From contig JBEKGC010000009.1 in assembly GCA_050013055.1 (NCBI GenBank), positions 1 through 64,000 of the forward strand: DNA of 64,000 bases. The letters run 5' to 3'. Positions within the stretch are counted from its first letter, which is position 1, and every line of letters begins with the position of its first letter. The DNA comes from Palsa-504 sp050013055 (GTDB lineage Bacteria > Actinomycetota > Actinomycetes > Streptosporangiales > Streptosporangiaceae). Below the pieces are notes generated by a model. It did no database searches, had not been told where the DNA came from, and worked only from the letters and a program-made list of their open reading frames with translations. A program made the position numbers and the translations under genes. Shown here piece after piece: positions 34,851 to 43,991 of this stretch.

Positions 34851-35533
34851 CAGGCTTGCACCTCCATCTGCCCGCTCATGTAACCGGGCGTCGCCATCGG
34901 GCCGCCGTTGCCGTCCACGTAACCGCCCCCGCACGGGACGATGCACTGCCAGCGGAACGTCCCGCCCTGGGCTGGGGTCATGAAGCTGAAGGTGACCACC
35001 TGGTGCGGCCCGCTCGTGCACGGTGAGTCGCCGCACAGGTTGTTGTTCTGGCTCAGCGTGGTCGGCGAGGCGATCGGCACGTTGATGCCCAGGCCCGCCA
35101 TCGTGAACGTGTGCTGGACGTTGCATCCCGCCCACGAGTCCAGATTGGACGTCGGCTTGCCGTTCACGTACTCCACGCCGCCGATCGTGCCCGTGACCTG
35201 GTTCCAGACCGGATTGCGCAGCGGGGTGCAGCCGTCGTAGCCCTCGATGGTCATGTTCACCTTGGTGGCCGCGGGCACCGCGAAGTAGGTGGTGTGCACC
35301 CACTGCTTGGTCCGCGGGTCCTGGATGAAGTACGAGACCCAGTCGGGCTTGTTGGTCACCGTGTTCTGCGGGTCGGTCTGCATCACGACGTTGACCTGGC
35401 CGCCGCTGGCGTACGGCGTGTAGTTCTCGACGGGCGGGCTCGAGCCAATAAAGTGGATCGCGACGAAAGCTAGGCCCGCGGCCACCACAACGAACGCGAT
35501 CAGCAGCCCCGTCACCCGGGCCGGCAGTGACAC
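34850..35533 (-). CDS. Membrane-anchored cupredoxin-like protein
   Basis: 227 residues: one N-terminal helix (about 8-28) and an extracytoplasmic beta-rich domain. Near the C-terminus FRWQCIVPCGGGYVDGNGGPM recalls the copper loop of subunit II or a cupredoxin (Cys-x3-Cys with a later Met), and additional Cys pairs occur (NLCGDSPC; CTPLR). It starts the cta operon and is coupled to ctaC. It may be an extra copper electron carrier or a divergent second subunit II; the His ligand normally between Cys and Met is not obvious, so copper binding is uncertain. GTG start with GAGGTGG ahead. Confidence 0.6.
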   Translation of the reverse strand: MSLPARVTGLLIAFVVVAAGLAFVAIHFIGSSPPVENYTPYASGGQVNVVMQTDPQNTVTNKPDWVSYFIQDPRTKQWVHTTYFAVPAATKVNMTIEGYDGCTPLRNPVWNQVTGTIGGVEYVNGKPTSNLDSWAGCNVQHTFTMAGLGINVPIASPTTLSQNNNLCGDSPCTSGPHQVVTFSFMTPAQGGTFRWQCIVPCGGGYVDGNGGPMATPGYMSGQMEVQA

Positions 35534-36248
35534 CGGTTACCACCTCGTTTCTTCGCGACACGCGATGCGCACGGTTGCAGCCACCACCCGGCCTGGCCCG
35601 CCGACCGGGGCCGACGGGCACGTTCGAGGCAAAATCTGCAGGCACGATGCCGAGTTACGCCCCTGATGGTGACGGCGGAATGAATCGGGACGCAACAGCC
35701 CGAGCCATGAATGACAAAATTGTCATCTACCCGGCCACCCGCATCCGGCGGCGGCCGGCGCCACGGTCGCGAGGGCTTGGGGCCCAGCCACCTGGCGTCA
35801 GCCTCCGCCCTCAGGAGCCGCCCCCATGAGCGCCCCTACGAGCCGTTCTAGAGCCGCCCCGATGGCGCGCCGCCCGCGCCGCTTAGTTACCGGAAAAGAT
35901 AGATCTTCACTCTAAGTAGCCACACGGGCGATTCGCCGCCGTCGGCCTCCCGGACCCGCCAAGATGGACGTCTCCGCACTTCAGGAGGGCAGGGCCGTTC
36001 GGCAGGATTAATCTGACCACTCATCTGCAATCGTTTGTGACGTATAAGCTGTATTTGGGATACAGAGCTGTAACAGATGTGGTGGATCCCAGGGCCGGCC
36101 CTTGACCGGAAAGTCCCCGGGGGAGAACCATCGGCACAGGGCACACACGGTGATTTAGACGAAGTCCCATAGCTACGGTGCGTGTCATGCCTGACGGCAT
36201 GGTCCGCTCCGCGCGGGAACGGCTACGACGCAAAGTGGCGAAGAGGCG
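35534..36248. other. Divergent intergenic region
   Basis: A 715-bp gap between the divergent cta operon and the regulator operon. It holds a palindrome (35711-35726), the hairpin CTGTAT-N5-ATACAG (36049-36065) and the hairpin CATGCC-N4-GGCATG (36186-36201), with GC-rich stems around 36080-36130. No coding sequence or riboswitch class was recognised. The two hairpins suggest a structured leader before 36249. Confidence 0.45.
35711..35726. promoter_or_regulatory. Palindrome ATGACAA-AA-TTGTCAT
   Basis: Seven-base perfect arms around a 2-nt centre, about 180 bp upstream of the cta operon. It stands out by its A+T content and is a candidate operator; the regulator is unknown. Confidence 0.45.
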
Positions 36249-37031
36249 ATGACTTCGCAGCAAGTGGCTGAGGCCACCTTTCACCAGCCAGCGGATGTCG
36301 TTGGGTCGGTTGCCGCCAGGATCCTGGTGGCCGACGACGAGCCGGGGATCCGGGCCTTCATCGGCCGCGCGCTGAACGCGGCGGGCTACACGGCCGACTT
36401 CGCCGCGACCGGAGCGGAAGCACTCAGGCAGGTGCTCAGCAACTCCTACGACCTGGTGATCCTGGACCTGGTCATGCCGGACATGACCGGCCAGGTTGCC
36501 CTCGAACGCATCCTGGCGGCCCACCCCGAGCAGGCGGTGCTCGTACTCTCCTGCCTGGCCGACGTCGCCTCCAAGGTGGACTGCCTGGAGCGGGGAGCCC
36601 AGGATTACCTGACCAAACCGTTCTCGCTGGCCGAGCTGCTGGCCCGGGTCAGGGTCAGGGTGCGGGGCGGGGAAAACGGCCACGCCCGGGGGGTGGAAAA
36701 CGGCCACGCCCGGGGGGCGGAACACGGGTACGACCGGGCCGGGGAAATCGTCAGGGCCGGGCGCCTCACCCTGGACGTCGGGCGGCTGGTCGCCGATATC
36801 GGAGCGGGCGCCGTGCCGCTGACCAGGCTCGAGTTCCTGCTGCTCCGCGAGCTGGCCGAACACGCCGGCCAGTCGGTCCCGAAGGGCCAGCTGCTGGCCA
36901 CGGTATGGGGCTACGACTTCGACCCGGGTTCGAACGTCGTCGACGTGTGCGTGCGGCGATTGCGCTCCAAACTGGGCTTCGGCCTGATCAAGACGGTGCG
37001 CGGCGAGGGCTACCAGCTTGCGGGCCATTAA
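36249..37031 (+). CDS. OmpR-family response regulator
   Basis: 260 residues. Receiver domain ILVADDEPGIR, with phosphoacceptor Asp in LVILDLVMPD and Lys in DYLTKPFSLAEL; winged-helix DNA-binding domain ending GSNVVDVCVRRLRSKLG and VRGEGYQL. The linker between the domains contains two 24-bp repeats (ENGHARG units). The ATG at 36249 is preceded by GAAGAGGCG. It heads an operon with the kinase, a thioredoxin-like protein and an unknown membrane protein. Confidence 0.9.
   Translation: MTSQQVAEATFHQPADVVGSVAARILVADDEPGIRAFIGRALNAAGYTADFAATGAEALRQVLSNSYDLVILDLVMPDMTGQVALERILAAHPEQAVLVLSCLADVASKVDCLERGAQDYLTKPFSLAELLARVRVRVRGGENGHARGVENGHARGAEHGYDRAGEIVRAGRLTLDVGRLVADIGAGAVPLTRLEFLLLRELAEHAGQSVPKGQLLATVWGYDFDPGSNVVDVCVRRLRSKLGFGLIKTVRGEGYQLAGH
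36672..36719 (+). repeat. 24-bp tandem repeat in response-regulator linker
   Basis: Two 24-bp units (36672-36695, 36696-36719) plus a short third trace, coding Glu-Asn-Gly-His-Ala-Arg-Gly-Val/Ala between the receiver and winged-helix domains. Confidence 0.85.
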
Positions 37032-38250
37032 CTCCAGGCCCGCCAGCCGGCTATGGCGGCTGGGCAGGTTCGCCGTCAGGCTCAGCTGGCCGTTCCGGCC
37101 TGGGTGGCTCGACGCCGGGTGGGCGATCTTCTCCGCCATCAACCTGGCCGCCATCTTTGCCTTCGACGGCTGGGAAACCGTTCCCTTCCACTTCATCTGG
37201 ATCAGCGTCACGCTGCTGTACGGCTTCCGCACCTGGGCCCCCAAGCCCACCCTGGTGGTGCTCGCCGTGGTCATGGCCACGACCGGCGCGGGCATAGGCC
37301 TGGACGTCGTGCGCGGCGCCGAGCCGGTCGCCGAGCTCACCGAGGTGCCGCTGATGGCGGCCATGTTCTTGGCCATGGTCTGGCACGCCCGGCGCAAGCT
37401 CGCCGCCGAGCAGGAGTCCGGACTGGTCAGCGAGGAGAACGCCCGGCTGCTCAGCACCCAGCGCAGGTTTCTTCAGGATGCCTCCCATCAGCTCCGCACG
37501 CCGATCACCATCGCGCTCGGGCACGCCGAGCTGCTCGCCCGCGGCCTCACCGGCCGCCAGGAGGGACACGACATCCAGGTGATCCTGGGCGAGCTGAACC
37601 GGCTGCGGCGGCTGCGGCGAATCTCCGAACGGCTGCTCGTCATCGCGGCCGCAGAAGATCCCGAGTTCCTGCATCCCGAGCGGGTCGCGCTGGACAACTT
37701 CACCATGGAGACCCTGCGCAAATGGCGGCCCACCGCCGATCGCCGCTGGCAGCTCGGCCGGCTGGACAAGGCCACCGTGCAGGCGGATAAGGAGCGGCTC
37801 GGGCTGGCGATCGACGCGCTGCTCGAAAACGCGGTGCGGCACACCCGCGACCGCGACATCATCAAGCTGTCGGTGATCTCCCCCGGCCTCGGGCTTCCGG
37901 TTCGGATGATCGTCTCCGACGCGGGGCAGGGCATTCCCGGCGAGCAGCTGCGGCACATATTCGACCGGTTCCGCAGCGGCGACAGCGGCCACCCCCGAGG
38001 CACCGGGCTCGGGCTGGCGCTGGTCCGAGCGGTCGCCCGCGCCCACGGCGGAGAGGTCCTCGTCCGCAGCCGCCCAGGTCAGGGTAGCGAGTTCGAGTTG
38101 CTGCTGCCCGCCACACCGGGACCGCCCGCGCTACCGCCGGCGGCGCCGGCGGCGCAGGCGGCCGCATCGGCGGTCGCGGAGGCTGGCGATGGCACACTGG
38201 CACAAGCCCGTGACCGCAGTTCCAGGAATTCCCCGGCCGGCGCGGGATGA
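37018..38250 (+). CDS. Sensor histidine kinase
   Basis: 410 residues, starting at the TTG at 37018 and overlapping the regulator by 14 nt. The N-terminus has three to four hydrophobic segments (residues ~30-110) with short loops, so it may sense a signal within the membrane. H-box FLQDASHQLRTPI, N-box LLENAVRHT, G-boxes VSDAGQGIPGEQL and GTGLGLALVRA. The C-terminus ends in an Ala/Pro-rich tail. Kinase of the adjacent response regulator. Confidence 0.9.
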   Translation: MRAINSRPASRLWRLGRFAVRLSWPFRPGWLDAGWAIFSAINLAAIFAFDGWETVPFHFIWISVTLLYGFRTWAPKPTLVVLAVVMATTGAGIGLDVVRGAEPVAELTEVPLMAAMFLAMVWHARRKLAAEQESGLVSEENARLLSTQRRFLQDASHQLRTPITIALGHAELLARGLTGRQEGHDIQVILGELNRLRRLRRISERLLVIAAAEDPEFLHPERVALDNFTMETLRKWRPTADRRWQLGRLDKATVQADKERLGLAIDALLENAVRHTRDRDIIKLSVISPGLGLPVRMIVSDAGQGIPGEQLRHIFDRFRSGDSGHPRGTGLGLALVRAVARAHGGEVLVRSRPGQGSEFELLLPATPGPPALPPAAPAAQAAASAVAEAGDGTLAQARDRSSRNSPAGAG

Positions 38251-38879
38251 CAAAAGGCGAGCAGGGCACGGTGAAATTGGACACGGTGAAATTGGACACG
38301 AGTGAGGCGGGTGGGGAGCAGCTCACCTGGCGGGGCGCGATGGGTGACGTCTGGCGGTCCGCGGCCCGGCACAAACTGGCCGCCGCCCTGGTCGCGCTCT
38401 GCGTCGTCGGCTCGCTGGCCGGGATCGCCCTGGCCAACTCGGGGTCGGGCTCGGGCCGGGTCCCCGCACCCGGGCCGGCCGCCGCCTTCAGCCTGCCGGT
38501 ACTCGGTCACGCCGGGCAGCAGGTCTCGCTCAGCCACTACCAGGGCCAGCCGGTCATCGTGAACTTCTTCGCGTCCTGGTGCGGTCCCTGCCAGCAAGAG
38601 ACGCCGCTGCTGGCCACGTTCTACCGCACCAGCAAGGTGGCCCTCGTCGGGCTGGACGAGAACGATGTCCTGACCAACGCGATATCGTTCACCCGCGCCA
38701 AGGGCGTCAGCTACCCGGTGGGGTGGGATCCGCACTTCACCGCCGCAAACGCCTACGGCGTCGTCGCCCTGCCGCAGACCTTCTTCCTCGATGCCAAGCA
38801 CCGCATCGTCGATCGCATCTTCGGCGCGGTGACCCTCACCGACCTGCGCAAGGGCATCGCGCTCGCCACGAGGAGCTGA
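38247..38879 (+). CDS. TlpA/ResA-like membrane-anchored thioredoxin-fold protein
   Basis: 210 residues. After a short N-terminus containing two 15-bp repeats (38267-38296), a transmembrane anchor (about residues 45-63) leads to an extracytoplasmic thioredoxin domain with FFASWCGPC (active-site Cys pair) and the cis-Pro in VALPQTFF. Family members reduce disulfides in apocytochrome c or CuA during oxidase maturation. The ATG overlaps the kinase stop (ATGA). Proximity to the divergent cta operon, 3 kb away, suits such a role. Confidence 0.85.
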   Translation: MTKGEQGTVKLDTVKLDTSEAGGEQLTWRGAMGDVWRSAARHKLAAALVALCVVGSLAGIALANSGSGSGRVPAPGPAAAFSLPVLGHAGQQVSLSHYQGQPVIVNFFASWCGPCQQETPLLATFYRTSKVALVGLDENDVLTNAISFTRAKGVSYPVGWDPHFTAANAYGVVALPQTFFLDAKHRIVDRIFGAVTLTDLRKGIALATRS

Positions 38880-38883
38880 CCAG

Positions 38884-39507
38884 TTGAGCACCCCCACCAC
38901 CACCGACCCGCCGCCGTACGTCCCGATCAGGCACAGCGGCTGGCCGATCCGCCGCACCCCGATGTGGGCCCTGCTCGCGCTGGTGCTGCTGGCCGGCGCG
39001 GCCGTGCTCGTCTCGCTCTCGCACAAGCCCTCGCAGGCGCAGCAGGCCGCTGACTTCAACTCCTACCTGAAGGACATGAACGCGGCCGTCGAATCCTGCG
39101 CCGGCGGGGTCACGGAATCACAACAGGCCCTTGATGCGATGGGGTCCGGCAGACCGACAAAGACCATCCTCGGCATGGTCAGCTACAACGCGGCGAACTG
39201 CTCGCCTGCCAACAGCGAGTCGCTGGACGATCTCACTCAGTATCAGGTCGGCGAATCCCTGGCCCGCTTCAACCTGCAAAAATGCTCCGACGACTTCGTC
39301 ACCTGGTCCTTCGACGCCCAGGCGGTGCAGACGGACATGGCCAGCGTGATGACCGCGCGGAACGCCTCCGCCCTCAGCACCGCCCACGCGGCGCTGCAAC
39401 GCGACCTGCGCACTCTCAACGCGGAACGCGGAACCATCTACTCGATCCTGCGCTCCGCCGAGCAGGCTCTGTCCGATCACGCGGCGCTACCCAACCTGAC
39501 AAGCTGA
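38884..39507 (+). CDS. Membrane-anchored protein of unknown function
   Basis: 207 residues from a TTG at 38884, four nt after the thioredoxin-like gene, with GAGGAG ahead. One transmembrane helix (about 27-45) follows a Pro-rich cytoplasmic start. The rest is extracytoplasmic and mostly helical, with three Cys (ESCAGG, AANCSP, LQKCSDD). No known motif. Location suggests a partner or substrate of the thioredoxin-like protein, an inference only. Confidence 0.6.
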   Translation: MSTPTTTDPPPYVPIRHSGWPIRRTPMWALLALVLLAGAAVLVSLSHKPSQAQQAADFNSYLKDMNAAVESCAGGVTESQQALDAMGSGRPTKTILGMVSYNAANCSPANSESLDDLTQYQVGESLARFNLQKCSDDFVTWSFDAQAVQTDMASVMTARNASALSTAHAALQRDLRTLNAERGTIYSILRSAEQALSDHAALPNLTS

Positions 39508-39914
39508 CCGCACGTTTGGGTACGCCTAACGAGGCGTGGTCCCTGACGCCCCGCTGCATCGGCCGCCGGCCGCGGGTCCATCGCGGTTTTGCTGGTGGTG
39601 CGGTGGCGGCTGGGGGGTGGTGATGCGAGGTGTATCCCGTGCCTGGTCCGGCCGGGCGTCAGGCGGGCCGGGCCGCCGGTTTCGCGTGGAAGATCGGGCT
39701 CTTGCGGATAGTTTGGTACCCGATAGAGTACCAAACTATCCAGGTAAGCCAAATATTCCACGATCTTTTTCGATAGTTGTGACGGGTGGGTTCCGGGTGC
39801 GGGGAGCGGTCACAACAAGCGCTATCTCGCCGGCGGAGATGCGGGACCGGGCGGCGAGACCGTGGCCTGGCGGGCCAAGGCCGATCTTGGGGACGCTGCG
39901 GATCGGCCTGGTCG
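39508..39914. other. Intergenic region occupied by the repeat element
   Basis: A 407-bp gap between convergent genes. It is mostly the repeat element at 39552-39809; nothing else is seen. Confidence 0.55.
39552..39809 (-). repeat. 258-bp palindromic repeat element, copy A (minus orientation)
   Basis: The core (39685-39762) is a 78-nt imperfect palindrome with outer arms CGTGGAAGATCGGGCT and AGCCAAATATTCCACG and an inner perfect 14-bp stem GGATAGTTTGGTAC/GTACCAAACTATCC (39706-39719 and 39728-39741). On the minus strand the whole stretch aligns with 62876-63133, including about 47 nt before and about 130 nt after the core. It lies between convergent genes. Confidence 0.8.
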
Positions 39915-40373
39915 CTAGGCGGGGCGCTTGCGCGACCTGCTGACGGCGCCAGCCACACCGGTCAGGCCGTAGACCAGGCCGCCGTGCCATAGGCCGCTCA
40001 GCACCGGGTGGATGATCCCGCCACCGGTCACCACGGAAAGCACGAGTGCTATGGCGGCGCAGGCGAGCGCGGGCATGACCGCGAAGCGCCATGGGTTACT
40101 CCTGGCCCAGCGGATAGCCCGGGTCGGCCGGGCTCGCCATAGGGCGCCGGCCGCGGCTACCACGCAGAACGCCACCGCGCCCATGGCCACCGAACCACTC
40201 AGGGCACTCAAGCCCAGACCGCTGCCGATGAGGTGCAGGGCCAGGTCACCGGCCGCCACCACCCCTCCGGATACGGTCGCCGCCGCCCAAGGTGCGGCCG
40301 AGATGGCCGCGCCGGAGACGGACATCTCCTCTCGGCGGGACAGATCGCGATCACTTTGAGTCGGCGTGGACAT
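39915..40373 (-). CDS. Small integral membrane protein
   Basis: 152 residues with four predicted helices and short basic loops; the C-terminus is GAVSRSRKRPA. No family is recognised. The ATG at 40373 has AGGGA 5 nt upstream; a longer in-frame start at 40481 lacks one and contains sequence that looks non-coding. It faces the repeat element at its 3' end and is divergent from the first HtrA-like gene. Confidence 0.5.
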   Translation of the reverse strand: MSTPTQSDRDLSRREEMSVSGAAISAAPWAAATVSGGVVAAGDLALHLIGSGLGLSALSGSVAMGAVAFCVVAAAGALWRARPTRAIRWARSNPWRFAVMPALACAAIALVLSVVTGGGIIHPVLSGLWHGGLVYGLTGVAGAVSRSRKRPA

Positions 40374-40634
40374 CCGAATCCCTGCCCTTCGAACTTCTCG
40401 CACGATACTCACGTCATATCGTGTCTTGCCGCAGAGTATCACGGCATTTCGGGCAGGCTCGCCTGCGGCGCGCCCGGCCACTCGGCTGCCGCTTGCCTGC
40501 CGCTTGCCTGCCCGCCAGTCCGGAGCGACACGATTTCTGGCTGAACTCAGGGTTTGCCGCTTCAGCAGGCTTGACCTGGCCCCGAGGCGGGAAATCTACA
40601 GACGAGGGTCGAATCCGGTCAAAGGCAGTAGAAG

Positions 40635-41993
40635 ATGCACGAGGACGACAGCGCGAGCGTGGAATCTGCATCGGCTCCAACCGGGCCTGCGGGTGACCCG
40701 TTGCCTGCGGGTGACTCGCCGGCGCCCGGTGACCTGCTGACGGGCGGTGACCTGCGGGCAACGGCCGGGACGCCGCGGAGGCGGTACCGGGCGGGAGTGC
40801 CACAGTGGGCCCACGGGCTGCTGGTGTACCTGGTGGTGGCGGCACTGGCTGCGGCCGGCGGCGTCGGTGCCACGCTCGCGGTCCGCCACTCCGGTTCGGC
40901 CTCTCGCGGCACGGCTCTGAGGCCGGACGACGCCGCGGCGAACCGGTACGCGGCGCTCAACGACGAGACCGTCTACAACCAGGTGGAGCCGGGAGTCGTC
41001 GATGTCAACGCCAACCTGCAATACCTCGACGAAACGGCGGAAGGCACGGGCTTCGTGATCAACGCCGCCGCTGGGCTGGTGCTGACCAACAACCATGTCA
41101 TCGACGGTGCTACCAGCGTGACGGTCACGCCGGTAGCGTCGGGCCACAGTTACCAGGCGAAGATACTGGGCTACGACCGGTCCGACGACGTGGCCCTGCT
41201 CCAGCTACCAGAGGCGACCGGGCTCAAGGCGGTCAAGATCGGGGACTCGTCGCACGTCACTATCGGCACTCCCGTGCTGGCTATCGGAAACGAGGCCGGG
41301 CAGGGCGGCTCCCCGACGGTCGCGCCCGGCGTCATCAGCAACCTGGACCGGACGATCAAGGCCAGCGACACGAGTTCGGGCCTGATCGAGACCCTGTTCG
41401 GCATGCTGCAAACCAACGCCGACATCAGGCCGGGCGACTCAGGCGGTCCGCTGGCCAACGCGGCGGGCCAGGTGATCGGCATCGACACGGCCGCCGGGGG
41501 CACCACTGTCTACTCGGGCTACGCCATCCCGATCAGCCAAGCCCTGTCGATCGCCAACCGGATCGCCGCCGGGGACGGAAGCCCGTCCATCCAGATCGGG
41601 GTGCCCGGCTTTCTCGGCGCGCTCGTACCGGGCAGCGGCAGCGCCGACCCGAGGCTGCAGGCGAGCCAGCAGCGTCAGCAGGCCGGCAGCGTCAGCAGCA
41701 CTCAGAGCAGCTGCATCACCGGGGCCGCCACCACGGTCCCGGCCAGCATCGCCCCGGCGCGGTCCGGCGCGCTGGTGGACGGGGTTCTGTGCGGCACTGT
41801 GGCGGCGGCGGCCGGCCTGTTCGCCGGAGACGTCATTACCTCGATCCGCGGCCGGGCCGTCACCACGCCAGGATCGCTGACCGCCATCCTCAACCGGACC
41901 CGGCCGGGCCTGGCGGTCCCGCTGGCCTGGGTCAGCCCGGGAGGCGGCCTGCATACGGCCCTGGTGACGCTTGGTACCGGCCCGGCGCAATAG
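40635..41993 (+). CDS. HtrA-like serine protease with PDZ domain
   Basis: 452 residues. A Pro/Gly-rich cytoplasmic segment and one transmembrane helix (about 62-82) precede a trypsin-like domain: His in LTNNHVIDG (~153), Asp in YDRSDDVALLQ (~184) and Ser in PGDSGGPLA (~269). The C-terminal ~110 residues resemble a PDZ domain (AAAAGLFAGDVITSIRG). Acts outside the membrane on misfolded or specific substrates. The next gene is a paralog 234 bp downstream. Confidence 0.85.
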   Translation: MHEDDSASVESASAPTGPAGDPLPAGDSPAPGDLLTGGDLRATAGTPRRRYRAGVPQWAHGLLVYLVVAALAAAGGVGATLAVRHSGSASRGTALRPDDAAANRYAALNDETVYNQVEPGVVDVNANLQYLDETAEGTGFVINAAAGLVLTNNHVIDGATSVTVTPVASGHSYQAKILGYDRSDDVALLQLPEATGLKAVKIGDSSHVTIGTPVLAIGNEAGQGGSPTVAPGVISNLDRTIKASDTSSGLIETLFGMLQTNADIRPGDSGGPLANAAGQVIGIDTAAGGTTVYSGYAIPISQALSIANRIAAGDGSPSIQIGVPGFLGALVPGSGSADPRLQASQQRQQAGSVSSTQSSCITGAATTVPASIAPARSGALVDGVLCGTVAAAAGLFAGDVITSIRGRAVTTPGSLTAILNRTRPGLAVPLAWVSPGGGLHTALVTLGTGPAQ

Positions 41994-42227
41994 CCCGGGA
42001 TCGCCCGGGGGGCGGCCGATAGCGGGAGCGGGATTACCCCGCGAGTCCTAGGACGGCATGAGCAGCGAGGCGATGAGTTCCCGGCCGAGCCTACGCAGGC
42101 ACTCATCACAGCGAATGTTCAGGTTACGCACAGGTTCAGGGAGCTAACTAAAGGGTGGCTCTCGCAGGAGATCTAGAGCCGGCACAACCCATCGGCACGT
42201 ACTCTGGTGTGGTCGAGGGCGAGGAAA

Positions 42228-43991
42228 ATGCGAGAGAACGACAACGACAGCGGAGGCGGCTGGCAGCAGCCGCCGGAGTACGTCAGTCCGTGGGCACCAC
42301 GTGACGAGAGCGACGCCGCGCGGATCTCGGGACCGATGGCGAACGCGGCTCCTCCGCCGGAGAACGACGTTCATGACACTATCGCCTTCGGCAGGCAAGC
42401 TGGCCAGGACAACGGCTACGGCCAGGGGGCCTACGGCCAGCCTAGCTACGCCAGCCCGCCCGAGCCGGGTAATCAGCCCTGGTACGCGGGCCAGCCCGGC
42501 TACGGCGACCAGCCCGGGTCCGGGCAGCCCGGCTATGGCCCAGCAGGCGGTAACGGCCCAGCAGGCGGATACGGAGCTGGAGGCGGATACGGGACGGCAG
42601 GCGGGTACGGAGCTGGGGGCGGCGAGGGAGCTGGGGGCGGATACGGGGCGGCAGGCGGGTACGGGGCTGGGGGCGGATTCGGGGCGGAGGGCGGATACCG
42701 GGATGACGGCGGGTTCGGCTGGGGGATTCCCGGGCCGCCCCCGCCGCAGCGCAGACGAGGCCGGCATTTCGGCGTGTATGTGGCCGTGGCCGCGCTCGCG
42801 GCGAGCGTCGGCGCCGGGTTGACCGTCGCGCTCGACAACAATCAGAGCCCGGCCGCGGCGTCCGGCGTCTCCTCCAACGAAGTGCCCGGACCGCATAACA
42901 ATGCGTCAGGCACCGGGCCGTCCTCGGTGGCCAACTGGACGGCCGTGCAGCAGAAGGTAAAACCGGGCCTGGTCGACATCATCTCGACGCTCAAGTACAA
43001 CAGTGAGACGGCCGAGGGCACCGGCATGATCGTGTCGGCCAGCGGCTTGGTGCTGACCAACAACCACGTCATCGACCAGGCCACCAACGTGAACGCTTCG
43101 CTGGTGGTCGATGCGGGCCGGAAGTACCGGGCCCGGGTGATCGGCTACGACAGCACCGACGACGTGGCCTTGCTCCAGCTGGCCGACGCCTCCGGCCTGA
43201 GCCCGGTGAGCTTCGGTAACTCCGCGCAAGTCAGCCTGGGCACTCCGGTGCTGGCCCTCGGCAACGCCCAGGGCCGGGGCGGGGTGACACCCGCACGCGG
43301 CATCATCAACGCGCTCGACCGGTCGATTCAGGCCAGCGACCAGGGATCGGACAGCACCGAGAACCTGAACCACATGCTGCAGACCAACGCCGAGATCCAG
43401 CAGGGCGATTCGGGCGGTGCGCTGGTCAACAACGCGGGCCAGGTCATCGGGATGATCACCGCCGCGAACACCTCGGCGTCCAGCCCGTCCGGGACATCAG
43501 GCACGCTCGGCTTCGCTATCCCGATCAACACGGCCCTGTCGATCGCCAGGCAGATCGCCGCAGGCAAGAGCAGCTCCACCGTCTACATCGGCCTGCCTGG
43601 TTTCCTCGGTGTGGAAGTCGCGCAGAGCACCAGCTCGAACCCGCGGCAGCAGGCCGCCGACGAAGAGCAGGCGGGCAGCGGCGGTCCCGGCGGTGGCCAG
43701 ACGGGCTGCCAGAGTACCAACCAGGGGGTCACCGTGCCGGCCACCATCGCGCCCGCGAACACGGGCGCGCTGATCCTCGGCGTGCTGTGCAACACCGTGG
43801 CCAGTTCGAAGGGCCTGGCCCCAGGCGACGTGATCACCTCGGTGAACGGCCAGGCCGTAAGCACGCCTGGCTCGCTGACCGGCATCACCGCCAAGTACCA
43901 CTCCGGCCAGGTCGTCTCGGTCACCTGGATCGGCGTGCGCGGGGTCAAGCACACCAGGTCACTGAAGCTGGGCGCCGGCCCGGCGAGATAA
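42228..43991 (+). CDS. HtrA-like serine protease with Gly-rich N-terminus
   Basis: About 587 residues from the ATG at 42228, which follows GAGGAAA; an in-frame GTG at 42207 is an alternative. The N-terminal ~175 residues are rich in Gly/Tyr/Ala with repeats of the form GGYGAGG (about 42540-42710), then a transmembrane helix and a trypsin domain with His in LTNNHVIDQ (~281), Asp in YDSTDDVALLQ (~310) and Ser in QGDSGGALV (~394), ending in a PDZ-like domain (SSKGLAPGDVITSVNG). The catalytic region is clearly homologous to the preceding gene, so the pair arose by duplication. Confidence 0.85.
   Translation: MRENDNDSGGGWQQPPEYVSPWAPRDESDAARISGPMANAAPPPENDVHDTIAFGRQAGQDNGYGQGAYGQPSYASPPEPGNQPWYAGQPGYGDQPGSGQPGYGPAGGNGPAGGYGAGGGYGTAGGYGAGGGEGAGGGYGAAGGYGAGGGFGAEGGYRDDGGFGWGIPGPPPPQRRRGRHFGVYVAVAALAASVGAGLTVALDNNQSPAAASGVSSNEVPGPHNNASGTGPSSVANWTAVQQKVKPGLVDIISTLKYNSETAEGTGMIVSASGLVLTNNHVIDQATNVNASLVVDAGRKYRARVIGYDSTDDVALLQLADASGLSPVSFGNSAQVSLGTPVLALGNAQGRGGVTPARGIINALDRSIQASDQGSDSTENLNHMLQTNAEIQQGDSGGALVNNAGQVIGMITAANTSASSPSGTSGTLGFAIPINTALSIARQIAAGKSSSTVYIGLPGFLGVEVAQSTSSNPRQQAADEEQAGSGGPGGGQTGCQSTNQGVTVPATIAPANTGALILGVLCNTVASSKGLAPGDVITSVNGQAVSTPGSLTGITAKYHSGQVVSVTWIGVRGVKHTRSLKLGAGPAR

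Noticed and set aside
33903..35645. A 580-residue version of subunit II
   Set aside because: The N-terminal extension overlaps the cupredoxin-like gene in another frame and has shadow-type composition; the ATG at 34850 gives the normal size.
36040..36200. Possible riboswitch before the response regulator
   Set aside because: I could not match the conserved cores of c-di-AMP, c-di-GMP, cobalamin or other known classes; kept only as a structured leader region.
36920..36940. GGTTCGAA-like tRNA T-loop signature
   Set aside because: It lies inside the response-regulator coding sequence and no acceptor or anticodon stem is present; no tRNA was found.
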